NCBI RefSeq assembly: GCF_918741295.1
Contig: NZ_CAKKNB010000001.1
Span: forward strand, 1,364,001-1,428,000
Length of the DNA stretch: 64,000 bases
DNA from: Aquabacterium sp. CECT 9606
Lineage (GTDB): Bacteria > Pseudomonadota > Gammaproteobacteria > Burkholderiales > Burkholderiaceae_C
Direction of reading: 5' to 3'
Part shown: piece after piece, positions 9,120-17,449 of the stretch
Numbering within the stretch: the first letter of the stretch is position 1
Layout: each line of letters begins with the position of its first letter
Notes under the pieces: generated by a model
Database searches by the model: none
What the model saw: only the letters and a program-made list of their open reading frames with translations
Told to the model about the DNA's origin: nothing
Made by a program: the position numbers and the translations under genes

Positions 9120-11099
9120 ATGAGCACATGGCAAATTGACCTTAGCGGCTCGGCAAGTAAGGATGCTGGTGCGGATGCGTCTGCTGTGCCGTTGAAGTGG
9201 GCGCACGACGCAAAAACTGGTCAGCCGCGCTACATACATGACTCGGACGTCGTCAGTCGGACCGCTGCCTGCATCTGCCCAGCTTGTGATTTGCCCCTCA
9301 CTCCGGTGATGGCGGGTCAGCCCTTGCGGGTGAGACCAACGGCTCATTTCCGGCATCCTGATGGCGCGCACAAAGACGACTGTTCAATCGTTGCTGCCCG
9401 CGTAGCGGCAACTCGGCACTTGTTGGAGTTGGGGGTGCTGGTGTTGCCGCGGCGACGAATGAGTCGAACGGCACTTGGTTTTCTAGGGCATGGGTATGAG
9501 GTCTGGGTGGAACAACCCACCGAGCTCATTTCAATCGTTAACGCGACGATGCACGACCACGCCACGGCGCTGCTGACCTTGGATGACGGGCGGCAGTTGC
9601 TGGTTGATCTGACGGGGGTGCGTGAGCCTGGGGCTGATGGACTGGGGCATGCCGTCGTGACTCTTTCGCTCTCAGATCCATCTCTTGCGATGATGGACCC
9701 GGAAGAGATCCGCGCGAGACTGCGAATCCTTCCTGATATGCACTGGTGTTCACACTGGAATGACGCCAGTCTGGCTGTTGAAGGTGATGCAGTCGCGGCC
9801 AAAGCTGCAAAGGATGCACTCGACAGTTGGGATGCGGCAGACGAAGCTGAATTTCTGGCACGGTTGCCGAAAGACGTGGAGCCAAGCCTCATTCCTGGTT
9901 TGAGGCGCGAGACGGTGCTGCACCGCGAGGTGAAAGCCATCCTTGAAAGTGCATCGTCCATTGCAACCCCGGGCCTGGAGGTTGTGGTGGAGCGGGATCC
10001 GCCAGATGAGTTCGCCGGAGAGTGGGAGACGGCCAGCATCCGCAAGATGTGGATGACAGGGTCTCGTCAACTCGACTTTGGCGATGTTCGTCTTGAAAAA
10101 AAGGTGGCGAGCATCGTTCCCGATGTCATTGCAGATCTGAATCCAGGCAAGGTTCATGGTTGGGGCGGGACCATGACTTGGGTTGCCGGGGACTTCGACG
10201 AAGACGAAGAAGACACGTACCCCTTCACTTGGCCTGCAGCCATCCTGGTTGAGGTGACTGTGACGCATGGCATCGACGACGAGAAGTTGCGGCGCATTCG
10301 GGATCTGGACATGCCGACACTGGAGATTGACCTCGGAGCGTTGGGCGGAACGGTGACACGCGAGAATTTGCGTGACTTGGTGGTCAACCAGTTGGTCGGG
10401 AAGCGGTGGGTGCACCACCCCGTCCTGCGGACCAAGCGGCGGGTGCTTGAATCAGCGGTTGATGAACACCCGGTGACCTTGCGCTACCGCGAGCGACTCT
10501 TGGCGTTGCGCCGCCCCGCCTACCTTGCTCAACCCGCAGCGTACTGGGCCGCCAGGTACATCTCTGCGATGACGTCGTTTCATGACGCCAACGTCGGTAT
10601 CAAGAGGGCAGGGCGAAAGCACGTGGGTAATGGCCCCAAGCCCCAATTCTTGGGCAACGACAGCGAACTTTGGCAGCAAGTGGAGGAAGCTTCTGAGGCG
10701 CTTGCTGCGCATGGACTGCCAGGCGCTCTTGACCGGATGATGGTGGACGAATCCGGGATGGTCGCCCGCATCCTGTCGATCCAGCAGAACCGCGGCGTGG
10801 GGTATGACATGAACACTGGTTACCAGGTGCTCAACGCCATCATGCAGAGCGGGCCTGACAACAAGCGTTGGCACACCATCTACACGATGGCGGTGAAGGC
10901 CTATGGCCTAGAGGCGCATTTCACAAAGGCACAGGCTGATAGCTATGCCCGATGGAGGCAATCCATCATTGATGGGGTTGATCTTCAAGACGTGACTTAC
11001 CTGCGTCCGAGCACCTACGACAAGGTGCTCGGCGTTTTGTTTCCTCAGATGGCGCGGGGCATTGCGAAGAAATATGGTTTGCAACCGGAGCCTTTGTAA
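9120..11099 (+). CDS. CoiA-like / PD-(D/E)XK nuclease-like protein
   Basis: 659 residues, start ATG 9120 with GGAAGAGGA about 10 nt upstream; the frame is open further upstream but without such a site. The N-terminus resembles competence protein CoiA and DUF6035-type proteins: a zinc-knuckle-like CICPACDLPL (51-60) followed by AHFRH (75-79) and Cys88. A PD-(D/E)XK-like core can be read in VLHREVKAIL (Glu270), SIVPDVIAD (Asp335) and LVEVTVTHGIDDEK (Glu378, Thr380, His383), then RDLDMPTLEIDL. The C-terminal 200 residues are alpha-helical and unrecognised. Such proteins process or degrade DNA; whether this one helps the element or attacks competitors is not shown. It sits next to a divergent HNH gene. 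Confidence 0.7.
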   Translation: MSTWQIDLSGSASKDAGADASAVPLKWAHDAKTGQPRYIHDSDVVSRTAACICPACDLPLTPVMAGQPLRVRPTAHFRHPDGAHKDDCSIVAARVAATRHLLELGVLVLPRRRMSRTALGFLGHGYEVWVEQPTELISIVNATMHDHATALLTLDDGRQLLVDLTGVREPGADGLGHAVVTLSLSDPSLAMMDPEEIRARLRILPDMHWCSHWNDASLAVEGDAVAAKAAKDALDSWDAADEAEFLARLPKDVEPSLIPGLRRETVLHREVKAILESASSIATPGLEVVVERDPPDEFAGEWETASIRKMWMTGSRQLDFGDVRLEKKVASIVPDVIADLNPGKVHGWGGTMTWVAGDFDEDEEDTYPFTWPAAILVEVTVTHGIDDEKLRRIRDLDMPTLEIDLGALGGTVTRENLRDLVVNQLVGKRWVHHPVLRTKRRVLESAVDEHPVTLRYRERLLALRRPAYLAQPAAYWAARYISAMTSFHDANVGIKRAGRKHVGNGPKPQFLGNDSELWQQVEEASEALAAHGLPGALDRMMVDESGMVARILSIQQNRGVGYDMNTGYQVLNAIMQSGPDNKRWHTIYTMAVKAYGLEAHFTKAQADSYARWRQSIIDGVDLQDVTYLRPSTYDKVLGVLFPQMARGIAKKYGLQPEPL

Positions 11100-11104
11100 G
11101 TGCA

Positions 11105-12364
11105 TCAAGCCACGCGCCGTATAGGTTGCACATTCCAGGGGCGGCCAGTTTCGCAAGCCTCGATGAAGGCCGCCCATTTTTCCAAGGCTTGACGGCGCTC
11201 GGGGATCTCCTCGCGCACATCGTAGACAGCCTCCATGCCTTTGAGCGCGTGATTGAGTGCAATCTCGGTGATGTCGTTGGGGATCCCCATGTTTCGCATG
11301 TGCCCCTTTGCCGTGCTACGGGTGTCGTGAGGGGTAAAGCGTCGCACGTCGATGTCGCCGCGATCAAAGGCCCGGGTGATTGCCGCCCAAAGCGTCGTTT
11401 TGCCCACATGAGTGTCACCCACACGTTTGCGGCGTCGATCCGTTCTGGCAGGCAAAACCCAAGGGGAGTCACCGGAGAGGCACTGGAGACTTTTGAACCA
11501 CTCTGCAACTGTTGGTGTGATGGGGACCAAAAAGCCTGTGCGCGTCTTGACCGATTCGGCTGGCACCCACCAAGTACCAAGTTCGAAGTCGATGTGCTCC
11601 CATCTGGCTTTGGCCAGTTCGATGGACCGAACACAGGTGGCCAGCAAGATGCGGAAGGCCAGGCCGTTTTCAACGCCAATGTCGTTGATGTCCTTCAGGA
11701 GCGCACGCAGTTCGTCCTCGGCCAGCATCACGCGCTTGCGAATGGGTGGGCGTGCGCCCATCAAAGCAGTGAGGTCAATGCCCACGCATGGGTTCACATT
11801 GATCAGGCGCTTGCCGCACGCGTGTGCGAAAAGCAATTTCGCTGAAGTGAGCAAGCGTTTGCAGATCGTCCAAGAACGTTTGCTTGACTCAATCACGTGC
11901 ACGATATCAGCAGGGGTGACGTTGCGTACTTCCATGGAGCCCAACTTGGGTCCGATGATCTTGTCCAGATCCCACTTTCGGTAGTAGACAGTTCCCTCCG
12001 CCAATGGCGGTGTGGTCAGCTTCTTTTCCTTGTAGTCCGAGATCAACTCCCGCACTGTCCAAGCCATCTGGGTCCTCATTTTCAGGACCTTCTTGTCTGC
12101 GGCAGGATCTTTGCCTTGGTCTACATCAACGCGTCGCTCACGCGCAAGCTTTCGGGCTGCTGCGAGTGTCAGGTCCGGATAGTTCCCAAGCGTGATTTCT
12201 TTGCGGCGCACTCCAGACACTCGGTAGCGCAGAACCCACGTGGCGGTTCCTGCACTCGACAAGGTGAAAGTCAAGCCATCGCCATCGGATCGCGCGATGG
12301 CGGCGCCCTTTGCGACCCAGCGTCGAATCTGTACATCGTCCAGCAAATTTCCCCGGCGTGCCAT
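11105..12364 (-). CDS. P4-type tyrosine integrase at element edge
   Basis: 419 residues, ATG 12364 with GGAGGA 6 nt upstream. The N-terminus has the arm-binding DUF4102-like pattern (ITLGNYPDLTLAAARKLARE). Catalytic residues are Arg246 in ATCVRSIELA, His346-Asp-Thr-Arg349 in FTPHDTRST, His372 in ALNHALKG and Tyr381. It lies last in the element and is transcribed inward, with the chromosomal nir operon starting 600 bp outside it, so it most likely drives integration and excision of the 1 to 12.4 kb element. Its stop is 5 bp from the CoiA-like gene stop. The promoter region has repeats that may be its own binding sites. Confidence 0.93.
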   Translation of the reverse strand: MARRGNLLDDVQIRRWVAKGAAIARSDGDGLTFTLSSAGTATWVLRYRVSGVRRKEITLGNYPDLTLAAARKLARERRVDVDQGKDPAADKKVLKMRTQMAWTVRELISDYKEKKLTTPPLAEGTVYYRKWDLDKIIGPKLGSMEVRNVTPADIVHVIESSKRSWTICKRLLTSAKLLFAHACGKRLINVNPCVGIDLTALMGARPPIRKRVMLAEDELRALLKDINDIGVENGLAFRILLATCVRSIELAKARWEHIDFELGTWWVPAESVKTRTGFLVPITPTVAEWFKSLQCLSGDSPWVLPARTDRRRKRVGDTHVGKTTLWAAITRAFDRGDIDVRRFTPHDTRSTAKGHMRNMGIPNDITEIALNHALKGMEAVYDVREEIPERRQALEKWAAFIEACETGRPWNVQPIRRVA

Positions 12365-12379
12365 GGCTCGTCCTCCATT

Positions 12380-12427
12380 GGGTAGCTAGGCGCAATTTTA
12401 GTCCGCTAGCTACCCAGCTAGCTACCC
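12380..12427. repeat. GCTAGCTACCC repeats at integrase promoter
   Basis: Two adjacent direct copies of GCTAGCTACCC (12405-12415 and 12417-12427) and one inverted partial copy GGGTAGCTAG (12380-12389) lie immediately upstream of the integrase start. The pattern fits arm-type integrase or excisionase sites, or an autoregulatory operator. The attachment core is not identified. Confidence 0.65.
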
Positions 12428-12967
12428 ATTTTTGTTGTGCTTCAGTGAGACGCGATGGGACGCTGTTGGAAGAAAACGCTTTGATGACAATGACTTATGG
12501 TCATTTCCTGGGATGTGTTGAACTCCCCTGAAACGCTATTTGAACTCGCAGGTGGCGAATTTCATGGGGATTGGAAGGCTCGTGTGCGCTGCAGGTGGCC
12601 TGCATTATCTCCGTGGGCACGGTGCTGCACGAGCGCTGACGCGCCGCACGTTTTGGGTGCATGGGCCTGCTGGGAATCCTCATTTGGTGCGTTGGCTGCA
12701 TCAGGATGGGCTGCTTTCCCGCAGTTTGAGGGCTTTTGAGCCGGGCATGCATATTGCGTTATTGGTGACGTGCCCGCAGGTATCGTCGCCTCAGCGCACA
12801 TGCACCGTTCTCCGCTAACGACGGCGGAAATCAGCTGCATGCCATCGGTTCAGGTTGGCACTGCAGGCTGTTCATTCCCTTTTGATTCTGGCAATCCCAC
12901 CGGATTCGAGCGACCTTGCTCGTCCGCTGCGGCTTGCCCATTCTGACCGTCGCAGGAGTTCGCAAAC
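12428..12967. other. Element/chromosome junction and nirB upstream region
   Basis: About 540 bp with only weak ORFs on both strands that look like chance. It should contain the outer attachment site of the element and the nirB promoter. Visible is a perfect inverted repeat AATGAC-TTATG-GTCATT (12489-12505), and ribosome site AGGAG just before nirB (12953-12957). No tRNA end was seen. Confidence 0.45.
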
Positions 12968-15496
12968 ATGAAGATCGTCGTCGTTGGCCATGGCATGGTG
13001 GGTCACAAATTTCTGGAAAGCCTGGTTGAAGCCGGTGTGCAGCATGCCGAAGTGACCGTGCTGTGCGAAGAACCTCGCGCCGCCTATGACCGCGTGCACC
13101 TGTCCGAGTTTTTCGCGGGCAAGTCCGCCGATGATCTGTCCGTGGTCGAGCCCGGTTTCTTCGAGCGCACCGGCTTCACGCTGCGCTTGGCCGCCAAGGC
13201 TGCCTCCATCGAGCGCCGCAACAACACCGTCACCACGCAAGATGGCGAAGTGCTGTCGTATGACAAGCTGGTGCTGGCCACGGGTTCCAGCCCCTTCGTG
13301 CCCCCGGTGCCGGGCCGTGACCGCCCGAACTGTTTTGTCTACCGCACCATTGAAGACCTGGAGGCGATGACGGCCGCTGGCGCCAAGTCCAAGAAGGGTG
13401 TCGTGATTGGTGGTGGGCTGTTGGGCCTGGAATGCGCCAAGGCCCTGCGTGACCTGGGCCTGGAAACCCACGTGGTGGAATTCGCCCCGCGCCTGATGGC
13501 TGTGCAGGTGGACGAAGGTGGCGGCCGCGTGCTGCGCGCCAAGATTGAGGAGCTGGGTGTGCACGTGCACACCAACCGCAACACGGTCGAAATCACCGAT
13601 GGGGCCACGGCGCGCCACCGCATGGTGTTCACCGATGGCACCTGGCTGGAGACCGACATGATCGTGTTCTCGGCCGGCATCCGTCCCCGCGATGAACTGG
13701 CCCGCCAATGCGTGCTGGCCATCGGTCCCCGTGGTGGCGTGGCCATCGACAGCGAGTGCCGCACCAGCGACCACGACATCTACGCCATCGGCGAATGCGC
13801 GTCCTGGAACGAGCAGACCTTTGGCCTGGTGGCGCCCGGCTACGAGATGGCCCGCGTGGCAGCCAAGCAGATCGCTGGCAACACGGACGCAGCTTTTGTT
13901 GGCGCCGACATGAGCACCAAGCTCAAACTGATGGGTGTGGACGTCGCCAGCATTGGCGATGCCCATGGCAAGACCCCGCACAGCCGCACCTACCAGTACG
14001 TGGACGAGATCAAGCAGATCTACAAGAAGATTGTGGTGAGCAGTGATGGCAAGCAATTGCTGGGCGCCGTGCTGGTGGGCAATGCCGATGAATACGGCAC
14101 GCTGCTGCAGATGGCGCTCAACGGAATCACGCTGCCCGAATCGCCCGAGTTCCTGATCCTGCCTTCCAGCGATGGCCAGGCCAAACCCGGCCTGGGCGTG
14201 GAAGCCTTGCCTGACAGTGCCCAGATCTGTTCGTGCAATAACGTCACCAAGGGCCAGATCTGCGCTGCGGTGTGCGACGGTGCCACCGACATCGGCAAGC
14301 TCAAGGCCTGCACCAAGGCCGGTGCCACCTGCGGCGGTTGCGTGCCCCTGGTCACGCAGGTGATGAAGTTCGAGATGAAGAAGCAGGGCATGGAGGTGAA
14401 CAACCACCTGTGCGAACACTTTGCTTACTCGCGCCAGGAGATGTACCACCTGATCCGCGTCGGCCAGATCAAGACTTTTGATGAACTGCTGGCCAAGCAC
14501 GGCAAGGGCCTGGGCTGCGACATCTGCAAGCCCACCGCCGCGTCGATCCTGGCCTCGGTGTGGAACGACTTCGTCCTCAAGAAGGAACTGGCCAGCCTGC
14601 AAGACAGCAACGACTACTACCTGGGCAACATCCAGAAGGATGGCAGCTACTCGGTCGTGCCACGCATGCCCGGTGGCGAAGTCACGCCTGATGGCCTCAT
14701 CGCCGTGGGCACGGTGGCCAAGAAATACGGCCTGTACACCAAGGTGACGGGCGGCGCTCGGGTTGACATGTTTGGCGCGCGAGTGGAGCAGTTGCCCCTG
14801 ATCTGGGAAGAGTTGATTGCCGCCGGCTTCGAATCCGGCCACGCCTATGGCAAGTCGCTGCGCACGGTCAAGAGCTGCGTGGGTTCGACCTGGTGCCGCT
14901 ATGGCGTGGACGACAGCGTTGGCCTGGCCGTGGAGCTGGAGAACCGCTACAAGGGCCTGCGCGCACCGCACAAGATCAAGTTCGGTGTGTCGGGCTGCAC
15001 GCGTGAGTGCGCCGAAGCCCAGGGCAAGGACATTGGCGTGATCGCCACCGAGAAGGGCTGGAACCTGTACGTGTGCGGCAACGGTGGCATGAAGCCCCGC
15101 CACGCCGAACTCTTTGCCTCCGACCTGAGCAAGGAAGAGCTGATCAAGCTGATCGACCGCGTGCTGATGTTCTATGTGCGCACCGCCGACCGCCTGCAAC
15201 GCACCAGCACCTGGCGCGATAACATGGAAGGCGGCCTGGATTACCTCAAGAACGTGATTCTGAACGACAGCCTGGGCCTGAACGCCGAGCTCGAAGCCCA
15301 GATGCAGCACGTGGTCAACACCTACCAGTGCGAGTGGAAGACCGCCGTCACCACGCCCGAGGTGCGCCAGCGTTTCCGCTCCTTCGTCAACAGCGACAAG
15401 AAGGACGAGCACATCGTCTTCGTGGAAGAGCGTGGCCAGATCCGCCCCGCCCGCCCTGAAGAGCGCGCCACCGCCTCGTCCGATTCCTTGGCCTAA
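12968..15496 (+). CDS. nirB: NADH-dependent assimilatory nitrite reductase, large subunit
   Basis: 842 residues, typical of NirB. It reduces nitrite to ammonium in the cytoplasm with NADH as donor. Order of domains: FAD/NADH module (IVVVGHGMVG at the start, VIGGGLLGLE near 140-150), a Bfd-like [2Fe-2S] domain with CSCN (Cys421, Cys423) and a later CGGC, then the ferredoxin-like and siroheme/[4Fe-4S] domains with Cys637-x5-Cys643 and Cys677-x3-Cys681 that hold the cluster and siroheme. AGGAG precedes the ATG. nirD follows at 25 bp, then the regulator and nitrite channel genes, forming a nitrogen assimilation block. The 846-residue antisense frame is a shadow of this gene. Confidence 0.97.
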   Translation: MKIVVVGHGMVGHKFLESLVEAGVQHAEVTVLCEEPRAAYDRVHLSEFFAGKSADDLSVVEPGFFERTGFTLRLAAKAASIERRNNTVTTQDGEVLSYDKLVLATGSSPFVPPVPGRDRPNCFVYRTIEDLEAMTAAGAKSKKGVVIGGGLLGLECAKALRDLGLETHVVEFAPRLMAVQVDEGGGRVLRAKIEELGVHVHTNRNTVEITDGATARHRMVFTDGTWLETDMIVFSAGIRPRDELARQCVLAIGPRGGVAIDSECRTSDHDIYAIGECASWNEQTFGLVAPGYEMARVAAKQIAGNTDAAFVGADMSTKLKLMGVDVASIGDAHGKTPHSRTYQYVDEIKQIYKKIVVSSDGKQLLGAVLVGNADEYGTLLQMALNGITLPESPEFLILPSSDGQAKPGLGVEALPDSAQICSCNNVTKGQICAAVCDGATDIGKLKACTKAGATCGGCVPLVTQVMKFEMKKQGMEVNNHLCEHFAYSRQEMYHLIRVGQIKTFDELLAKHGKGLGCDICKPTAASILASVWNDFVLKKELASLQDSNDYYLGNIQKDGSYSVVPRMPGGEVTPDGLIAVGTVAKKYGLYTKVTGGARVDMFGARVEQLPLIWEELIAAGFESGHAYGKSLRTVKSCVGSTWCRYGVDDSVGLAVELENRYKGLRAPHKIKFGVSGCTRECAEAQGKDIGVIATEKGWNLYVCGNGGMKPRHAELFASDLSKEELIKLIDRVLMFYVRTADRLQRTSTWRDNMEGGLDYLKNVILNDSLGLNAELEAQMQHVVNTYQCEWKTAVTTPEVRQRFRSFVNSDKKDEHIVFVEERGQIRPARPEERATASSDSLA

Positions 15497-15521
15497 CCTG
15501 CAGCATTAGGAGCCATTCACC

Positions 15522-15854
15522 ATGACCACCGATACCCTGAACTGGACCGCCGTGTGCGCGGCCGATGACATCCTGCCGAACACGGGCGTGTGCGCCTTGG
15601 TCGATGGCCGGCACGTGGCGGTTTTCCGCGTTGGCGAGAGCCACTATTTCGCCATCGACAACGTCGACCCCAAGGCCAATGCCAGCGTGCTGTCACGCGG
15701 CCTGGTCGGCAACCTGGGCGACCGCACTGTGGTGGCCTCGCCGCTGTACAAGCACCATTTCGACTTGAAGACCGGCGAGTGCCTTGAACTGCCCGAGCTG
15801 TCGGTGCGTGCCCATGAGGTGCGCGTGGAGGGTGGGCAAGTGCTGGTGGGGTAA
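15522..15854 (+). CDS. nirD: Nitrite reductase (NADH) small subunit
   Basis: 110 residues, the usual NirD size, with a Rieske-like fold but without the cluster-binding Cys/His pairs, as known for NirD. Recognisable segments are CALVDGRHVAVFRVG, FAIDNVDPKANASVLSRG and VASPLYKHHFDLKTGECLE. It completes the NirBD enzyme. AGGAG lies upstream of ATG 15522, in the 25-bp gap after nirB, so the two are co-transcribed. Confidence 0.95.
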   Translation: MTTDTLNWTAVCAADDILPNTGVCALVDGRHVAVFRVGESHYFAIDNVDPKANASVLSRGLVGNLGDRTVVASPLYKHHFDLKTGECLELPELSVRAHEVRVEGGQVLVG

Positions 15855-15937
15855 ACGCCGCGCCTGTTCACGGGCCCCACGGGCCGGTGAAATTGAGGAC
15901 AATCGGCTACCGTTCCCGTCAGCCTGTTTGTCCTCCT

Positions 15938-17227
15938 ATGTCCCTCTCTGTATCCCAGCTCGTTCTGCGTGCCAAGCAACTGGAAATCGATGCCGTGCGG
16001 CACCTGGCCGGTCGCGTCGAGTTCGCGGACGTCATCGGCCAGTTGATCCACGCCCTGCAGAGGGAACGGGGCGCCACCAGCATCTACCTGGCCTCGGGCG
16101 GGCAGCGCTTCCTGGCCGAGCGTCGGTCGGCCTTGGAAGAGGCTCTGCCGATCGAGGCGACCTTGCGCAAGCTGTTTGCCGAGCAGTTGGAGCCCGCGCA
16201 GGGCGCCACGGCCCGCATGCTGTCGCTGATGGCCTGGGTACTGCTCGATCTGGACACCCTGGCTGATTTGCGCTTGCAGATCGACCAGCGCACCACGACC
16301 GCGCACGAGTCGGTGGCGGCGTTCAGCCGCTTGATTGCCGGCCTGGTCGAGTTGATCTTCCATGTGGCCGATGCCGCCTTGCACCCAGGCATCTCGCGCT
16401 TGCTGGTGGCCCTGGTTCACCTGGTGCAGGGCAAGGAGGCCGCAGGCCAGGAGCGTGCCGTGGGCGCCCACCTGTTTGCCTCGGGGGCCAGCGACGATGC
16501 GGAGCAGCAACGCATCATTCACCTGATCGATGCCCAGGAGCGCAGCCTGCGCGTGTTCGAGGAGTTTGCCGAGCCGGCCCTGCGTGAGCGCTGGCAGCGG
16601 CACCAGCTCACGCCCAATGTGGCGCTGCTGGAGCGTTTGCGCCGCACCTTGTGCACGGCCCGGCCTGGCGCGGCCCTGGACACGGGCTTGAGCGACAGCT
16701 GGTTCAACGTGTCCAGCGAGCGCATCACCGAGATGTGGCAAGTGCAGGTGGACCTGGTGCAGTGCCTGCGCCAGGTTTGCGAGGCTCAACGCCAGGCCAC
16801 GCAGCAAGACCTGCAGGATTCGGAAGGCTTGCTCAAGCAACTGCGCGACAACCCGCCACCCCACACCCACGCGGTCGACCGATTCTTCAACAACGCCGCC
16901 GAGCAGCCCGAGTCGGCCCCTGTGCTGCCGGCCATGTCGGACGGCCCTAGCCAGCCCCCCCAATCGCCCGAGCTGGTCGATCTGTTGAAAACCCAGTCAG
17001 CACGCCTGGCCAGCATGGAGGTTGAACTGGACGCGGCACGCCGGGCTTTGCACGAGCGCAAGGTCATCGAGCGGGCCAAGGGCGCCTTGATGTCTCGCCT
17101 GGGCATCACCGAAGACGCGGCCTTCCGCGCCTTGCAGAAAGCGTCCATGGACCACAACCGCAAATTGCTGGACGTGGCCGAGGCCACATTGACCTTGCCC
17201 GACCTGGCCTTTGCCGCCAAGCCCTGA
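15938..17227 (+). CDS. Nitrate/nitrite-sensing NIT-ANTAR antiterminator (NasR-like)
   Basis: 429 residues from ATG 15938; a GTG at 15887 would add 17 residues and neither has a strong ribosome site. The N-terminal 300 residues are the nitrate-sensing NIT domain (LIHALQRERGATSIYLASGG near 30-50, all-helical). After a Pro-rich linker comes a coiled segment and a C-terminal ANTAR domain (KVIERAKGALMSRLGITEDAAFRALQ style). ANTAR proteins bind a pair of hexaloop hairpins in nascent RNA and stop a terminator from forming. A hexaloop hairpin and a strong terminator lie just downstream, before the nitrite channel gene, so the predicted target is in cis. The expected signal is nitrate or nitrite. Confidence 0.9.
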   Translation: MSLSVSQLVLRAKQLEIDAVRHLAGRVEFADVIGQLIHALQRERGATSIYLASGGQRFLAERRSALEEALPIEATLRKLFAEQLEPAQGATARMLSLMAWVLLDLDTLADLRLQIDQRTTTAHESVAAFSRLIAGLVELIFHVADAALHPGISRLLVALVHLVQGKEAAGQERAVGAHLFASGASDDAEQQRIIHLIDAQERSLRVFEEFAEPALRERWQRHQLTPNVALLERLRRTLCTARPGAALDTGLSDSWFNVSSERITEMWQVQVDLVQCLRQVCEAQRQATQQDLQDSEGLLKQLRDNPPPHTHAVDRFFNNAAEQPESAPVLPAMSDGPSQPPQSPELVDLLKTQSARLASMEVELDAARRALHERKVIERAKGALMSRLGITEDAAFRALQKASMDHNRKLLDVAEATLTLPDLAFAAKP

Positions 17228-17319
17228 TGCACCACAAGCGAGCCTGATGCACCAGATCGGTACTGACCAACCGGCGAATCGCGCCAAATTCCGGGCATGA
17301 AACGTGCATCAGGTGATGG

Positions 17320-17341
17320 GTCAGGCTAATGGCGGCCTGGC
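17320..17341 (+). promoter_or_regulatory. ANTAR-type hexaloop RNA hairpin
   Basis: An 8-bp stem (17320-17327 with 17334-17341, two G-T pairs when read as DNA) closes a six-base loop AATGGC with A at loop position 1 and G at position 4, the signature bases of ANTAR targets. It lies 19 nt before the terminator stem and directly downstream of the NIT-ANTAR gene. The second hairpin of the usual pair could not be assigned with certainty. Confidence 0.65.
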
Positions 17342-17359
17342 ACTTGAACACGTGGATGA

Positions 17360-17422
17360 CGGCGTCCCCGTTCTGGCTCAGCTCAGGCTGTAGATCAGGC
17401 GGGGACGCCGTTTTTTGTTTTT
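17360..17422 (+). terminator. Intrinsic terminator in leader of nitrite channel gene
   Basis: Perfect 11-bp stem CGGCGTCCCCG (17360-17370) with CGGGGACGCCG (17400-17410), followed by TTTTTTGTTTTT. It is 28 bp from the channel gene start, so it can act as an attenuator released by the ANTAR protein, besides ending nirBD-regulator transcripts. Confidence 0.9.
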
Positions 17423-17449
17423 CCGCTCTTATTTTCAAAAGGAAGTCTG

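Noticed and set aside
12489-12505. AATGAC-N5-GTCATT as a possible FNR or NarL site for nirB
   Set aside because: It does not match the FNR TTGAT-N4-ATCAA or NarL heptamer patterns, and it is over 460 bp from the start.
12540-12840. Short ORFs on both strands before nirB
   Set aside because: No start context, no recognisable sequence; region better read as element junction and promoter.
12872-15412. 846-residue open frame on the minus strand
   Set aside because: Antisense shadow of nirB in GC-rich DNA; His/Ala/Gly-rich composition with no family motif.
15644-16963. 439-residue open frame on the minus strand
   Set aside because: Antisense to nirD and the NIT-ANTAR gene, both well supported.
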